Positions 32,001 through 39,989 of a stretch of 44,447 nucleotides of DNA are shown one piece after another (within the stretch, counting starts at the first letter, position 1; every line of letters begins with the position of its first letter). The stretch lies in NCBI RefSeq assembly GCF_002160515.1, contig NZ_NFKS01000025.1:1-44447 (forward strand), in the 5' to 3' direction. Source of the DNA: Anaeromassilibacillus sp. An172 (GTDB taxonomy: Bacteria; Bacillota; Clostridia; Oscillospirales; Acutalibacteraceae). The position numbers and the translations under genes are program-made. Below the pieces are notes generated by a model, which was given only the letters and a program-made list of their open reading frames with translations, did not search any database and was not told the DNA's origin.

Positions 32001-33858
32001 GGCATTGCTGACTGGTGAAACACATAATGTTAACGCCAAAGTGCTTGGCACAGACGGTTGGGTAATCACGGCAGAAAGCGAAAATTCTGATATTGTTGCT
32101 GCTTCGTGTGCAGAGGGCAAGATTACAATTAAGGCATTATCTGCTGGTACAACCAACATTACTGTTACTGCAAGTAAGGATGGTGAGACCAGTTTAACCA
32201 AGACAATCACTGTAACCGTTGCCCCTGAAGGCAGCGAAGCAGTGAAAGCGGAAACAACCGTGAACGGCAGTGCTGAAACAATTACTGTTTCCGGCGATTT
32301 CCTCACCAGCGGAGGATCCGACAATGTTGAAGTAAGCGGAAATACCGTTACGATTGACGCGGCATCCGCTGCATCCGGTATTACCTCCTCTAAGGTCATC
32401 ATCCCGCAGGAGACCGCAAAGGCTCTGCTGGGTAAAACCGTGGTTGTGGAAACCAACACCGGCTCCATCACTCTGGACAGCGCCATGATTGCTCAGATTT
32501 CCAAAGTAAACGGCGGAGTAACATTAAGCATTTCCGAAGCATCGGTTCCTGTCGGACTCGGAACTTTCTCCTCTGCTTATGAACTGACCCTTGAGGATAA
32601 AAACGGCGATACAGTGGAATTCGGTGAAGGCAAAGCGACTGTAACGGTGATTTCCGAAGACGCAGTCAGCTATGCTTACTGCATTGCAAACGGCCAGCGT
32701 ACAGAGCGCGTGGCAGTTTCCACCAGCGGAGATCAGGTAAGCTTCACCGTTTCCCACTTCTCCCTGTGGGCATTAAGCGACAGAGAATATGAAACCGGCG
32801 GAGAAGCAGGCGCCGGCTTCTTCTTGGAGGACGGCAACTACTATGTAGACATTGACCTTTGGAAATCAGATTCCAACGAAGCATCTATGGGCAATGTAGC
32901 TTTTAAGAACAACGACAAAGCTTTGATCACTGTGAAGAACGGAAAGATTACAAGAGTACAGATCGGAACCAATCCTGTTGATATTGATCCGTACCACAGC
33001 GCCATCATCAAGTTTGAGCTGGCGGACGGAACTCAGGTGAGCATTGACGCTACCGGCGATTTGACCACCCTCCCGGCGAACAAGGATTATACCTACATCA
33101 AGCTGGTAAGCTTCAACCTTCCTGATTCGGCTCAGCCGGATATCAGCGACGCTATCACCTATGTGCCTGTAAACTTCTATGTGCCCGATACACCGATGGA
33201 TGCGGCGGTAGGAGAAACACTGACAGCAAGATTGCGCTTTACCTGGAGTACGGCAACGAAAACCGATGATACATCCCTGAAGGTGGATGATACTTCGGCG
33301 GCAGGCGACAGCGATATTACCGGAGAGGAAATCGTAGATGTGAACCTGACGGACGAAGCTACTGGGATCAAGCTGGAGACCAATTCCGGAATCCTTAGCG
33401 ATAAAGCAGTTCTTTCAGTATCCAAACTGACACAGGGAGCTGACTACGATATTGCTCTGAAAGCGATGAACGGCGTAGAAGGCAGCTGGAGCCTTTACAA
33501 GATCATAACACTGGTAGAGGGCGTGGAAACGGCGCCGCTTGGCTCTGTGCTTCTGTACATCCCGTGCGGTGAGGACGGACTGACACTGTACCGTGTGAAT
33601 GCGGACGGAAGCAAGACTCTGGTAAAAGGTGAAGTGCAAAACGGCTACTATGTAGTCCGCACCACCAGTCTGGGGCTGTTCGCTATGGTAGGCGAAGTGA
33701 CAGGAGGCAGCAATGCCGGTCAGAACCAAAACGGAGATACAACAATTCCGCAGACGGGAGACAGTACAAATGTACTTCCTTTTGCACTCCTCGCGCTGGC
33801 TTCTGGCGGCATGATCGGCGTTCTGTTTATCAGCAGAAAGCGTAAGACAGTGAAATAA
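29071..33858 (+). CDS. Giant NEAT-domain cell-wall surface protein 2
   Basis: A 1595-residue secreted protein. Its signal peptide (1-33) is almost identical to that of surface protein 1. Two tandem 129-residue repeats (about 35-292) are followed by a beta-rich adhesin-like region (about 310-720, serial NGxxL/T turns), a NEAT module (about 810-960, opening NGTYSIEIQMM with FSMANGA), a Big_2-like domain (969-1055, ending TKTITVTVAP), a further domain, and a second NEAT-like module (about 1252-1400, opening DGNYYVDIDLW with ASMGN). The end repeats the IPQTG sorting signal of protein 1. Probable heme capture plus binding of a surface partner. Start ATG 29071, 11 nt after GGAGG; ATG 29062 is too close. 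Confidence 0.87.
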   Translation: MTTTKQSWFKRSLAVLLAVMMVMSMGVTNVFAADFSTKTSSLIEITVKETTEVGATIHIKNNKDYGTNQIGFYKVLKKSEQGFENAQALITSFGDINDSTTMMAACIPEFLAGPPTFTAQTEATKTVSDLEAGTEYVVYAAIGDYHAMAASNDYSGCSFAAVEFSTKQSNLIEVTVTETTETGATINIKNNKDYGTNQIGFYKVLKKSDQGFENAQALITSFGDITDSTTMMAACIPEFLAGPPTFTAQTEATKTVSDLEAGTEYVVYAAIGDYYAMAASNDYSDCSFAAVEFTTKTSGEGETPTPPDQENVVVELSYQESGKEEITKVLYEKFEDATTALNGLSDCSDIKLTLLKDTTIQPTKAYGYAAVIQKSCTLDLNGKVLTAYSDIVGSMTGGLLVEGEVHFVLTDSSEDRSGMILSKSGSAAMISGLEIGSRFDSDVYEKLPGEITFEMDSAVVKDINYDQPKAVKSCLYLGNSCTSAELNDSVVYGDVTASCASLTLTHSRIESNTEGQRTLTFRGELIMNESVIANTYDGSAESCTVSYYRGANDIVEAGTILSLTNSTISAGSGTALNLGMNQKLKYTVELNEGAHILSDSGIGIYVDSQMVDPSWYDEENPAPHAAIHLYAGSVVSGTSAIEVVDTKNYKLSDVTKVIKIKMDDGAFLGYDNVPVLPNSSVMTYPTGMVLDVDKSNQTGFEEYYTLKNTAEMDQIIDNITFGYQYLATLNATIEGTRNLYAAGNADDTYDTVLWNAFTEAYEAAIALIGTDDTAANLNANQNEIDYREQQLSAAALALQESVDTVDLSNLANGTYSIEIQMMHSRDDGSFSMANGAVERTATLTIEDGKQTLSVNFKPMELGPINGHLLKFWVYNAPTPDEARSFNQSYIQDNYVVHSNYYNQDGTNDPIYDADGMYPGTITFELPYFGSTDGYNKIYGRVSVDAMASDQNVIMLLQYHTLKAIEVEDTLSLDIDKVALLTGETHNVNAKVLGTDGWVITAESENSDIVAASCAEGKITIKALSAGTTNITVTASKDGETSLTKTITVTVAPEGSEAVKAETTVNGSAETITVSGDFLTSGGSDNVEVSGNTVTIDAASAASGITSSKVIIPQETAKALLGKTVVVETNTGSITLDSAMIAQISKVNGGVTLSISEASVPVGLGTFSSAYELTLEDKNGDTVEFGEGKATVTVISEDAVSYAYCIANGQRTERVAVSTSGDQVSFTVSHFSLWALSDREYETGGEAGAGFFLEDGNYYVDIDLWKSDSNEASMGNVAFKNNDKALITVKNGKITRVQIGTNPVDIDPYHSAIIKFELADGTQVSIDATGDLTTLPANKDYTYIKLVSFNLPDSAQPDISDAITYVPVNFYVPDTPMDAAVGETLTARLRFTWSTATKTDDTSLKVDDTSAAGDSDITGEEIVDVNLTDEATGIKLETNSGILSDKAVLSVSKLTQGADYDIALKAMNGVEGSWSLYKIITLVEGVETAPLGSVLLYIPCGEDGLTLYRVNADGSKTLVKGEVQNGYYVVRTTSLGLFAMVGEVTGGSNAGQNQNGDTTIPQTGDSTNVLPFALLALASGGMIGVLFISRKRKTVK
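29173..29946 (+). repeat. Two tandem 387-bp coding repeats in surface protein 2
   Basis: Units 29173-29559 and 29560-29946 encode 129-residue modules differing at only about a dozen residues, for example IKNNKDYGTNQIGFYKVLKK is identical in both. The module ends in an FN3-like SDLEAGTEYVVYAAIGDY. A third copy begins (FTTKTS) but breaks off. High DNA identity implies recent duplication or ongoing homogenisation. Confidence 0.9.
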
Positions 33859-33891
33859 AAAAGACTGCATATTGCATGTAAAAAAGCAATG

Positions 33892-33919
33892 GCCGGGTTG
33901 CCGAAATTCGGCGCCCGGC
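33892..33919 (+). other. Nested palindrome before the permease gene
   Basis: GCCGGG-TT-GCCGAAATTCGGC-G-CCCGGC folds into a nearly continuous GC-rich hairpin, followed by TGTTTGCTTT. The T-run is poor, so it may be a leaky terminator or an mRNA-stabilising/processing element that lowers permease expression relative to the surface proteins. Confidence 0.55.
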
Positions 33920-33952
33920 TGTTTGCTTTATCACGAAAAGGAGGCCTGCTTT

Positions 33953-34945
33953 ATGATAAGCAGAAGAAAAAAGATTTTCTCCTTTGGTATTACAGCGGTG
34001 CTGCTTGTCGGACTTTTTCTCTTTTCCGTCAATACCGGCAGCTTAAAGGTGACACCTCTGGAACTTTTCAAAGGACTGTTTGTTGCATACAACGAAAATG
34101 TGGCGCCCATATTCGATCTGCGTTTTCCCCGTATTTTTATCGCAATGTTCGGCGGAGCTGCCATGGCAGTTTCCGGCGTGCTTTTACAGGCTGTGATGAA
34201 AAATCCGCTGGCTGATCCGGGAATTATCGGTATCAGCTCAGGAGCCAGCCTTGTAGCGGTGCTGATTACCGCATTTTTCCCGGCGTTATACTTCTTTACG
34301 CCCCTGTTTGCGTTTTTGGGCGGTATGATCGCATTTTTACTGGTTTATTCTCTCTCCTGGAAGGGTGGGCTTTCCCCCCTGCGCATCATTTTGGTGGGCG
34401 TAGCAGTCAACGCCATGTTTACCGGACTGATGAGCGCGTTTAACTCCGGAACAGGAAGCAATTATTCGGGGGTTGCCAGCATCGTAAATGCAAATATCAC
34501 CATGAAGACCTGGGATGATCTGCAAACTTTATTATTGTACGGCGTAGTAGGATTGATCGCTTCATTCTTCGTACTCGGTCAGTGCAATTTGCTGGCTCTG
34601 GAGGACAAGACAGCAAGAAGCCTCGGCGTCAATGTCAATAAAAGCCGTATCGTGATTTCGGTTATTGCAGTACTGTTGGCGGGCATTTCTACGGCGGTGA
34701 TCGGTCCCATCAGCTTTTTAGGATTGATCGTACCCCATATTGCAAGGCTTTTGGTAGGAAGCAATCACAAGATATTGGTTCCTTATACAATCCTACTGGG
34801 CGCTTTTACTCTGCTTTTAGCGGATACGGTTGGGCGTACCATTGCAGCGCCTTATGAAATCAGCGCTTCGGTCATTATGTCCGTGGTAGGAGGCCCGTTC
34901 TTTATTATTCTGCTGAGGAGGTCGAGACAAAACTATGGCCAGTAA
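33953..34945 (+). CDS. FecCD-family heme/iron ABC permease
   Basis: A 330-residue membrane protein with 8-10 helices of the FecCD/BtuC family. Hallmarks are LRFPRIFIAMFGGAAMAVSG, LLQAVMKNPLADPGIIGISSGA, and near the end GPISFLGLIVPHIARLLVGSNHK, the loop that contacts the ATPase. It would move heme delivered by the IsdE-like lipoprotein. ATG 33953 follows AAAGGAGG by 9 nt; the frame extends upstream through the palindrome. It overlaps the ATPase gene by 11 nt. Confidence 0.92.
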   Translation: MISRRKKIFSFGITAVLLVGLFLFSVNTGSLKVTPLELFKGLFVAYNENVAPIFDLRFPRIFIAMFGGAAMAVSGVLLQAVMKNPLADPGIIGISSGASLVAVLITAFFPALYFFTPLFAFLGGMIAFLLVYSLSWKGGLSPLRIILVGVAVNAMFTGLMSAFNSGTGSNYSGVASIVNANITMKTWDDLQTLLLYGVVGLIASFFVLGQCNLLALEDKTARSLGVNVNKSRIVISVIAVLLAGISTAVIGPISFLGLIVPHIARLLVGSNHKILVPYTILLGAFTLLLADTVGRTIAAPYEISASVIMSVVGGPFFIILLRRSRQNYGQ

Positions 34946-35711
34946 TATTTTTACCGTAAAAAATCTCTCTTTTTCCTACGGAAAGCAGCAGGTGCTGAAC
35001 GGATTGGACTTTTCTCTTCACGAGGGGAGAATTACCACACTGATCGGTGCAAACGGATGCGGAAAATCCACATTGTTTAACTTGATGACAAAAAACTTAA
35101 AGCCCGATCAGGGTGAAGTGTTTCTGAGAGAAGAAAATATCGCAAATTTGCGTTTAAAAGATTTTGCCAGAGAAGCGGCGATTGTCCATCAATACAATAC
35201 GGCGCCGCCGGATCTTACGGTCGAAAAGCTTGTAAGCTATGGGCGAACGCCCTATCACACAATGGGGCTTTCATCGGATCCGCAAAAAGATGAAGAAAAA
35301 ATACAGTGGGCGCTGGAAATCACCCATACAAGCAAGCACAAGGATAAACCGGTAACAGAGCTTTCCGGCGGGCAAAATCAGCGTGTGTGGATTGCCATGG
35401 CGCTGGCACAGGACACAAAGGTACTGTTTCTCGATGAACCGACCACCTATCTGGATGTCCGTTATCAGCTGCAGATTTTAAAACTCATTCAGAAGCTGAA
35501 CCGGGAGTACGGTATTACCATCGTTATGGTTCTCCACGATATCAACCAGTCGCTGTATTACAGCGACGAAATCGTAGCGATGAAGGACGGACGAATTATT
35601 GCTCACGGTTTACCGGAGGAAATCATTTCAAAGGAACTTGTCAAAGAGGTATACGGCGTCGATCTGACCATTCAGTCAGTAGATGGAAAACCTTTTGTGA
35701 TCCCGGTATAA
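34935..35711 (+). CDS. FecE-type ABC transporter ATP-binding protein
   Basis: A 258-residue ATPase with Walker A GANGCGKS (near 35047-35070), signature LSGGQNQR, Walker B VLFLDEPT and switch His in VLHDINQS. The overall pattern is that of iron-siderophore/heme/B12 importers. Overlap with the permease gene implies coupled translation and a dimer energising that permease. ATG 34935 is preceded by GAGGAGG inside the permease gene. Confidence 0.93.
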   Translation: MASNIFTVKNLSFSYGKQQVLNGLDFSLHEGRITTLIGANGCGKSTLFNLMTKNLKPDQGEVFLREENIANLRLKDFAREAAIVHQYNTAPPDLTVEKLVSYGRTPYHTMGLSSDPQKDEEKIQWALEITHTSKHKDKPVTELSGGQNQRVWIAMALAQDTKVLFLDEPTTYLDVRYQLQILKLIQKLNREYGITIVMVLHDINQSLYYSDEIVAMKDGRIIAHGLPEEIISKELVKEVYGVDLTIQSVDGKPFVIPV

Positions 35712-35750
35712 GGGGTAACCCTGAATACATGGAAAGGAGGCATAAGCCGT

Positions 35751-36134
35751 ATGAAACAAAGAAAAACGGTGGAGGATTATCTGAAAGCCGTATATTTGCT
35801 GAAAAAGCAAAACAGCTCCGTACGTGGTGCGGATATTGCAGCAGAGCTTCATGTGTCGCGTCCTACAGTTTCCGTTTCACTGAAAGAGTTGGAAAAAGAA
35901 GGCTATCTTTTCTTAGACAGTACGCGGGAAGTACATCTCACGGATAAGGGGCAAGCCGTTGCCAGAGAAACTTATGAGCGCCACCAGACATTCCAGTTTC
36001 TTTTAGAAGATCTGGGCGTGGATGGGAAAACTGCGGCGGAGGATGCCTGCCAAATGGAACATGCCGTGAGTCAGAAAAGTTATGAAGCGCTGAGAAAGTG
36101 GACGAACAGAAAGAAGGCGAGCGGCTGTGAATAA
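35751..36134 (+). CDS. Short DtxR/MntR-family metal-dependent repressor
   Basis: A 127-residue repressor: winged helix in residues 1-65 (VRGADIAAELHVSRPTVSVS as the helix-turn-helix), then the dimerisation/metal domain. The cluster C100-x-x-E103-H104 matches the DtxR C102/E105/H106 primary metal site, and H78 matches an ancillary ligand. The position of DtxR E83 is Gln82 here. No C-terminal SH3-like domain is present, as in MntR-sized members. It sits in the heme operon with an AAAGGAGG site and is the best candidate to bind the six GTTAG-N6-CTAAC operators. Metal specificity (Fe or Mn) cannot be settled from sequence. Confidence 0.9.
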   Translation: MKQRKTVEDYLKAVYLLKKQNSSVRGADIAAELHVSRPTVSVSLKELEKEGYLFLDSTREVHLTDKGQAVARETYERHQTFQFLLEDLGVDGKTAAEDACQMEHAVSQKSYEALRKWTNRKKASGCE

Positions 36135-36264
36135 TGCCATGCAATCCCTTTTTTACGGTTTTACATCAGTACTGCTTGTGATAGTGGTTGCCGCTCTGTG
36201 TATAGGCGTTAAGAAAGTGATGAAAAAAATAACAAAAGGCGGACGAAAATATGATGATCAATAA
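36127..36264 (+). CDS. Small single-helix membrane protein
   Basis: A 45-residue ORF starting at GTG 36127, overlapping the end of the repressor gene by 8 nt and running 14 nt into the next ABC gene. The product is MNNAMQSLFYGFTSVLLVIV and onwards: one hydrophobic helix then a Lys-rich tail ending KYDDQ. It resembles OadG-like small transporter subunits in layout. Tight overlap on both sides supports it being translated; function unknown. Confidence 0.6.
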   Translation: MNNAMQSLFYGFTSVLLVIVVAALCIGVKKVMKKITKGGRKYDDQ

Positions 36265-37993
36265 ACGGCTCATCGGTACCGTTGCCGAGAGCAAAAAATA
36301 CATAGCGGGAAATGTAATTTTACAGTGGTGTTCCCTTGCGGCGAATATCGCCCTGATGCTCAGTATTTCCCGGATGCTTGCAGAGCTTTTCAGGGGTTCG
36401 GCCTCGGCGCAGCTTTTAACAGTGACGGGAGGCGTTGTAATTCTGGCTCTGGCAGTACGGTTTTTCTGCTCCATCGGGGCCGCCAAAATGGGGTATTTCT
36501 CCTCCAAAGCAGTCAAAAAGACCTTGCGCGAGAAGATCTATCAAAAGCTTCTGCGGCTGGGAAACTCCTACAACGAGCAGGTGAAAACTTCGGAAGTGGT
36601 GCAGGTGGCAGTCGAAGGCGTGGATCAGTTGGAAACCTATTTCGGCGCATATCTGCCTCAGTTTTTTTATGCGATGCTGGCGCCGCTCACACTGTTTATC
36701 GTGCTGTGCTTTGTAAATATCCCGGCGGCGGTGGTATTGCTCATTTGTGTGCCGCTGATCCCCGTAGCTATTGCGGCGGTACAGACCTGGGCGAAAAAAC
36801 TGCTCTCTAAATACTGGGGGCAGTACACGGAACTGGGCGACACTTTTCTTGAGAACTTACAGGGGCTCACCACCCTTAAAATCTATCAGGCGGATGAGTT
36901 TAAACAGCAGGAAATGAACGAGCAGGCGGAGAAATTCCGCAAAATCACCATGAAGGTGCTGACCATGCAGTTAAACTCCATCACCATTATGGACCTGATC
37001 GCTTACGGCGGCGCAGCGCTGGGCGTCATTATGGCGGTGACCCAGTACCAAAGCGGAGGCGTTTCCCTTGAGGGATGTCTGCTGATTATCCTGTTGGCGG
37101 CGGATTTCTTTATCCCCATGCGGCAGCTGGGCTCCTTTTTCCATATTGCCATGAACGGCATGGCGGCCAGCGACAAGATTTTCCGTCTGCTGGATTTGGA
37201 AGAAACAAAGCTTGAGATTACTGAAAGTTTCCCGTCGAAGCATACAATCCGCTGTTCCGGTCTCTCCTTCTCCTATGAGCCGGACCGGGAGATCCTACAT
37301 AATGTTGACCTCGCTTTCCCTCAGGGCAGCTTTACGGCATTAGTGGGAGAAAGCGGCTGCGGCAAATCCACACTGGCATCGATCCTGATGGGAAGAAACA
37401 GAGGATATACCGGAACTGTTTCGGTGGGCGGCGTGCCCCTTTCCTCCATTCAGGAAGAAAGCCTTCTGCGGAATATTACCTATATCAGTCACCAGAGTTA
37501 TCTGTTCAAGGGTACGGTGCGGGATAATTTGCTTATGGGAAAACCCGCCGTTTCTGATGAAGAACTGTGGGCCGTGCTTTCCAGAGTAAATCTCGCTGCG
37601 TTTTTGAAAGCGGAACAGGGGCTGGATACCCGGCTTTTGGAAAAAGCGTCCAATCTTTCGGGCGGGCAGTGCCAGCGGCTGGCCCTTGCAAGGGCACTTT
37701 TGCATGACAGCCCTGTCTATATTTTCGATGAAGCCACCTCCAACATTGATGTGGAGAGCGAAAATGATATTATGCGTCAGATCCATGAGCTGGCAAAAAG
37801 CAAAACGGTAATCCTCGTTTCCCACCGGCTTGCCAATGTAGTGGGCGCCGACCATATTTATGTGCTGGATCACGGAGCCGTTGCAGAAAGCGGTTCTCAT
37901 GAAGAACTGCTTTCCCACCACGGTCTGTATGAACGGCTGTGGACCGCCCAGCAGACATTAGAGCAATTTGGAAAGGAGTGTGCAGGCGTATGA
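36251..37993 (+). CDS. CydD-like ABC ATP-binding/permease half-transporter
   Basis: A 580-residue fused transporter. Six helices span about residues 15-300 with the long intracellular QGLTTLKIYQADEF segment typical of CydD. The ATPase domain has Walker A GESGCGKS (near 37349-37372), signature LSGGQCQR, Walker B VYIFDEAT and switch His in LVSHRLAN. CydDC exports cysteine/glutathione and has been linked to heme; its position directly after a heme importer points to heme, porphyrin or thiol handling. That is inference. ATG 36251 or 36254. Confidence 0.87.
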   Translation: MMINKRLIGTVAESKKYIAGNVILQWCSLAANIALMLSISRMLAELFRGSASAQLLTVTGGVVILALAVRFFCSIGAAKMGYFSSKAVKKTLREKIYQKLLRLGNSYNEQVKTSEVVQVAVEGVDQLETYFGAYLPQFFYAMLAPLTLFIVLCFVNIPAAVVLLICVPLIPVAIAAVQTWAKKLLSKYWGQYTELGDTFLENLQGLTTLKIYQADEFKQQEMNEQAEKFRKITMKVLTMQLNSITIMDLIAYGGAALGVIMAVTQYQSGGVSLEGCLLIILLAADFFIPMRQLGSFFHIAMNGMAASDKIFRLLDLEETKLEITESFPSKHTIRCSGLSFSYEPDREILHNVDLAFPQGSFTALVGESGCGKSTLASILMGRNRGYTGTVSVGGVPLSSIQEESLLRNITYISHQSYLFKGTVRDNLLMGKPAVSDEELWAVLSRVNLAAFLKAEQGLDTRLLEKASNLSGGQCQRLALARALLHDSPVYIFDEATSNIDVESENDIMRQIHELAKSKTVILVSHRLANVVGADHIYVLDHGAVAESGSHEELLSHHGLYERLWTAQQTLEQFGKECAGV

Positions 37994-39648
37994 AAAAGCG
38001 AAGCGGATTTGCTGTTATGGCACGGCTGATCGGACTGGTAAAACCCCTGAGCGGTTACATGGTGCTGGCTGTTTTGATGGGACTCATCGGACATTTGTGC
38101 GCCGCCTTTATCACCATCTTCGGCGGATACGGCGTGCTGGCGGCCCTGCGTTTTGATATTCCGCTTACCCTGACGGCAGTTTTTGTTTCCGTTCTTGTTT
38201 TTGCGGTACTCCGTGGATTTCTGCGGTATGCGGAGCAGGCGTGCAACCACTTTATCGCATTTAAATTGCTGGCACTGCTGCGCGACCGGTTGTTCCGCGC
38301 GCTGAGAAAGCTCTGTCCGGCAAAGCTGGAAGGCCGGGACAAGGGGGATCTGATCTCGGTGATCACCTCCGATATTGAACTGCTGGAGGTGTTTTATGCT
38401 CATACCATCTCACCGGCTGCCATCGCGCTGTTGTTTACCATTGTCATGTGCCTGTTCATCGGCTCGTTTCACTGGATCCTTGGCGTGATTGCGCTGGCGG
38501 CCTATCTGATCGTGGGAATTGTCATTCCAATGGGGATATCCAGATACAGCGGGGACGACGGGCTGCGTTTCCGCACCAGATCCGGTGAGCTTTCGGGCTT
38601 TGTGCTGGACAGCCTGCGGGGGCTTTCCGAAATTCTCCAGTATGGGCAGGGGAAAAAACGCCTTGCTAGGATGAATGAAAAGACGGCTGAACTCTCCCGG
38701 GACGAAGAAAAAATGAAACGCACCGCCGGGCGAAATACAGCAGTTACCAATACGGTGGTGTTGGCGTTTGATCTTATCATGCTGTTTGTCTCGGCCTTGC
38801 TGTATCAAAGCGGCGCAGCGGAGTTTGACGGCGTTTTGATCCCTACGCTGGCGCTGTTTTCCTCCTTTGGCCCTGTGATCGCTCTGGCGGCGCTGGGCAG
38901 TACCCTGCAAAACACATTTGCGGCAGGCAACCGGGTATTGGGCATTCTGGACGAAACGCCGGTAGTAGAGGAAATCAACGGGAAACCGAAAATCACATTC
39001 TCCGGCGCAAAAGCGGAGCAGGTTTCCTTTTCTTACGGGAATGAAACGATTCTTTCGGATGTTTCGGTGACGATTCCGGAAAACGCCGTAGTAGGGATTG
39101 TGGGCCGGAGCGGAAGCGGAAAATCCACTCTGTTAAAGCTTCTGATGCGGTTCTGGAAGGTGCAGAAAGGCAGCGTGACCCTTTCCGGCCGATCGGTGGA
39201 AGCGATCAATACCCAAAACCTGCGGGAACTGGAAAGCTTTGTCACCCAGGAAACCCAGCTGTTCCACGACAGCATCAAAAACAACCTGCGGATTGCCAAG
39301 CTGACAGCCACCGACGAAGAGATCGAAACTGCCTGTAAAAAGGCTTCCGTCCACGATTTTATTATGACGCTTCCAAAAGGCTACGACACGCCGGTAGGCG
39401 AATTGGGCGATACCCTTTCCGGCGGCGAGCGTCAGCGGCTGGGACTGGCAAGAGCATTTTTGCACGACGCGCCCTTTATGTTGTTGGATGAGCCTACCAG
39501 CAATCTGGACAGCTTAAACGAAGCGGTGATCTTAAAATCCCTGCGGGAAGAGAGGGCGGGCAAAACCGTGGTGCTGGTCTCTCACCGGCAGTCCACCATG
39601 CGAATTGCCGATACCGTTTATTCGGTGGAACACGGGAGGATGAGCTGA
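37990..39648 (+). CDS. CydC-like ABC ATP-binding/permease half-transporter
   Basis: A 552-residue partner of the preceding gene, overlapping it by 4 nt (ATGA). Membrane helices lie in about residues 10-290, with the LDSLRGLSEILQYGQ loop typical of CydC. The ATPase domain has Walker A GRSGSGKS (near 39103-39126), signature LSGGERQR, Walker B FMLLDEPT and switch His in LVSHRQST. The ribosome site is GGAAAGGAG inside the upstream gene. The two products should form a heterodimeric exporter or flippase. Confidence 0.88.
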   Translation: MKKRSGFAVMARLIGLVKPLSGYMVLAVLMGLIGHLCAAFITIFGGYGVLAALRFDIPLTLTAVFVSVLVFAVLRGFLRYAEQACNHFIAFKLLALLRDRLFRALRKLCPAKLEGRDKGDLISVITSDIELLEVFYAHTISPAAIALLFTIVMCLFIGSFHWILGVIALAAYLIVGIVIPMGISRYSGDDGLRFRTRSGELSGFVLDSLRGLSEILQYGQGKKRLARMNEKTAELSRDEEKMKRTAGRNTAVTNTVVLAFDLIMLFVSALLYQSGAAEFDGVLIPTLALFSSFGPVIALAALGSTLQNTFAAGNRVLGILDETPVVEEINGKPKITFSGAKAEQVSFSYGNETILSDVSVTIPENAVVGIVGRSGSGKSTLLKLLMRFWKVQKGSVTLSGRSVEAINTQNLRELESFVTQETQLFHDSIKNNLRIAKLTATDEEIETACKKASVHDFIMTLPKGYDTPVGELGDTLSGGERQRLGLARAFLHDAPFMLLDEPTSNLDSLNEAVILKSLREERAGKTVVLVSHRQSTMRIADTVYSVEHGRMS

Positions 39649-39989
39649 TGAAAAGCACAGCCGATAAACGCGAACGGGAAAAGCGGATGGTGTCGGAGAT
39701 GATTGCCCTGTACTGCCGGAAAAAACATCATACTAAAACCGGCCTTTGTCCCGAATGCGCAGAGCTTGAAGCCTATGCCAGGATGAGGAGCGATAAGTGC
39801 CCGTTTATGGAGACCAAAACCTTCTGCTCCAACTGCAAAGTGCATTGCTACAAACCGGTTATGCGGGAGAAAATCCGGGAAGTTATGCGTTTTTCGGGGC
39901 CGAGAATGTTGTTTTCCCATCCGGTGATGGCTATTTCCCATGTAATAGAATCGAAAAAAGAGAAAAAACGACTGGATGAATCAAGGTGA
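39648..39989 (+). CDS. YgbA_NO-family (nitrous oxide-stimulated promoter) protein
   Basis: A 113-residue cytoplasmic protein with the family layout: EMIALYCRKKHH, LCPECAELEAYA, then CPF...TFCSNCKVHCYKP and MRFSGPRML. Eight cysteines, most in CxxC-type spacing, suggest a metal or Fe-S site. The E. coli homologue YgbA is tied to growth after nitrosative stress. It overlaps the CydC-like gene start-to-stop by 1 nt and is overlapped by the next gene, so it belongs to the heme operon. Confidence 0.88.
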   Translation: MKSTADKREREKRMVSEMIALYCRKKHHTKTGLCPECAELEAYARMRSDKCPFMETKTFCSNCKVHCYKPVMREKIREVMRFSGPRMLFSHPVMAISHVIESKKEKKRLDESR

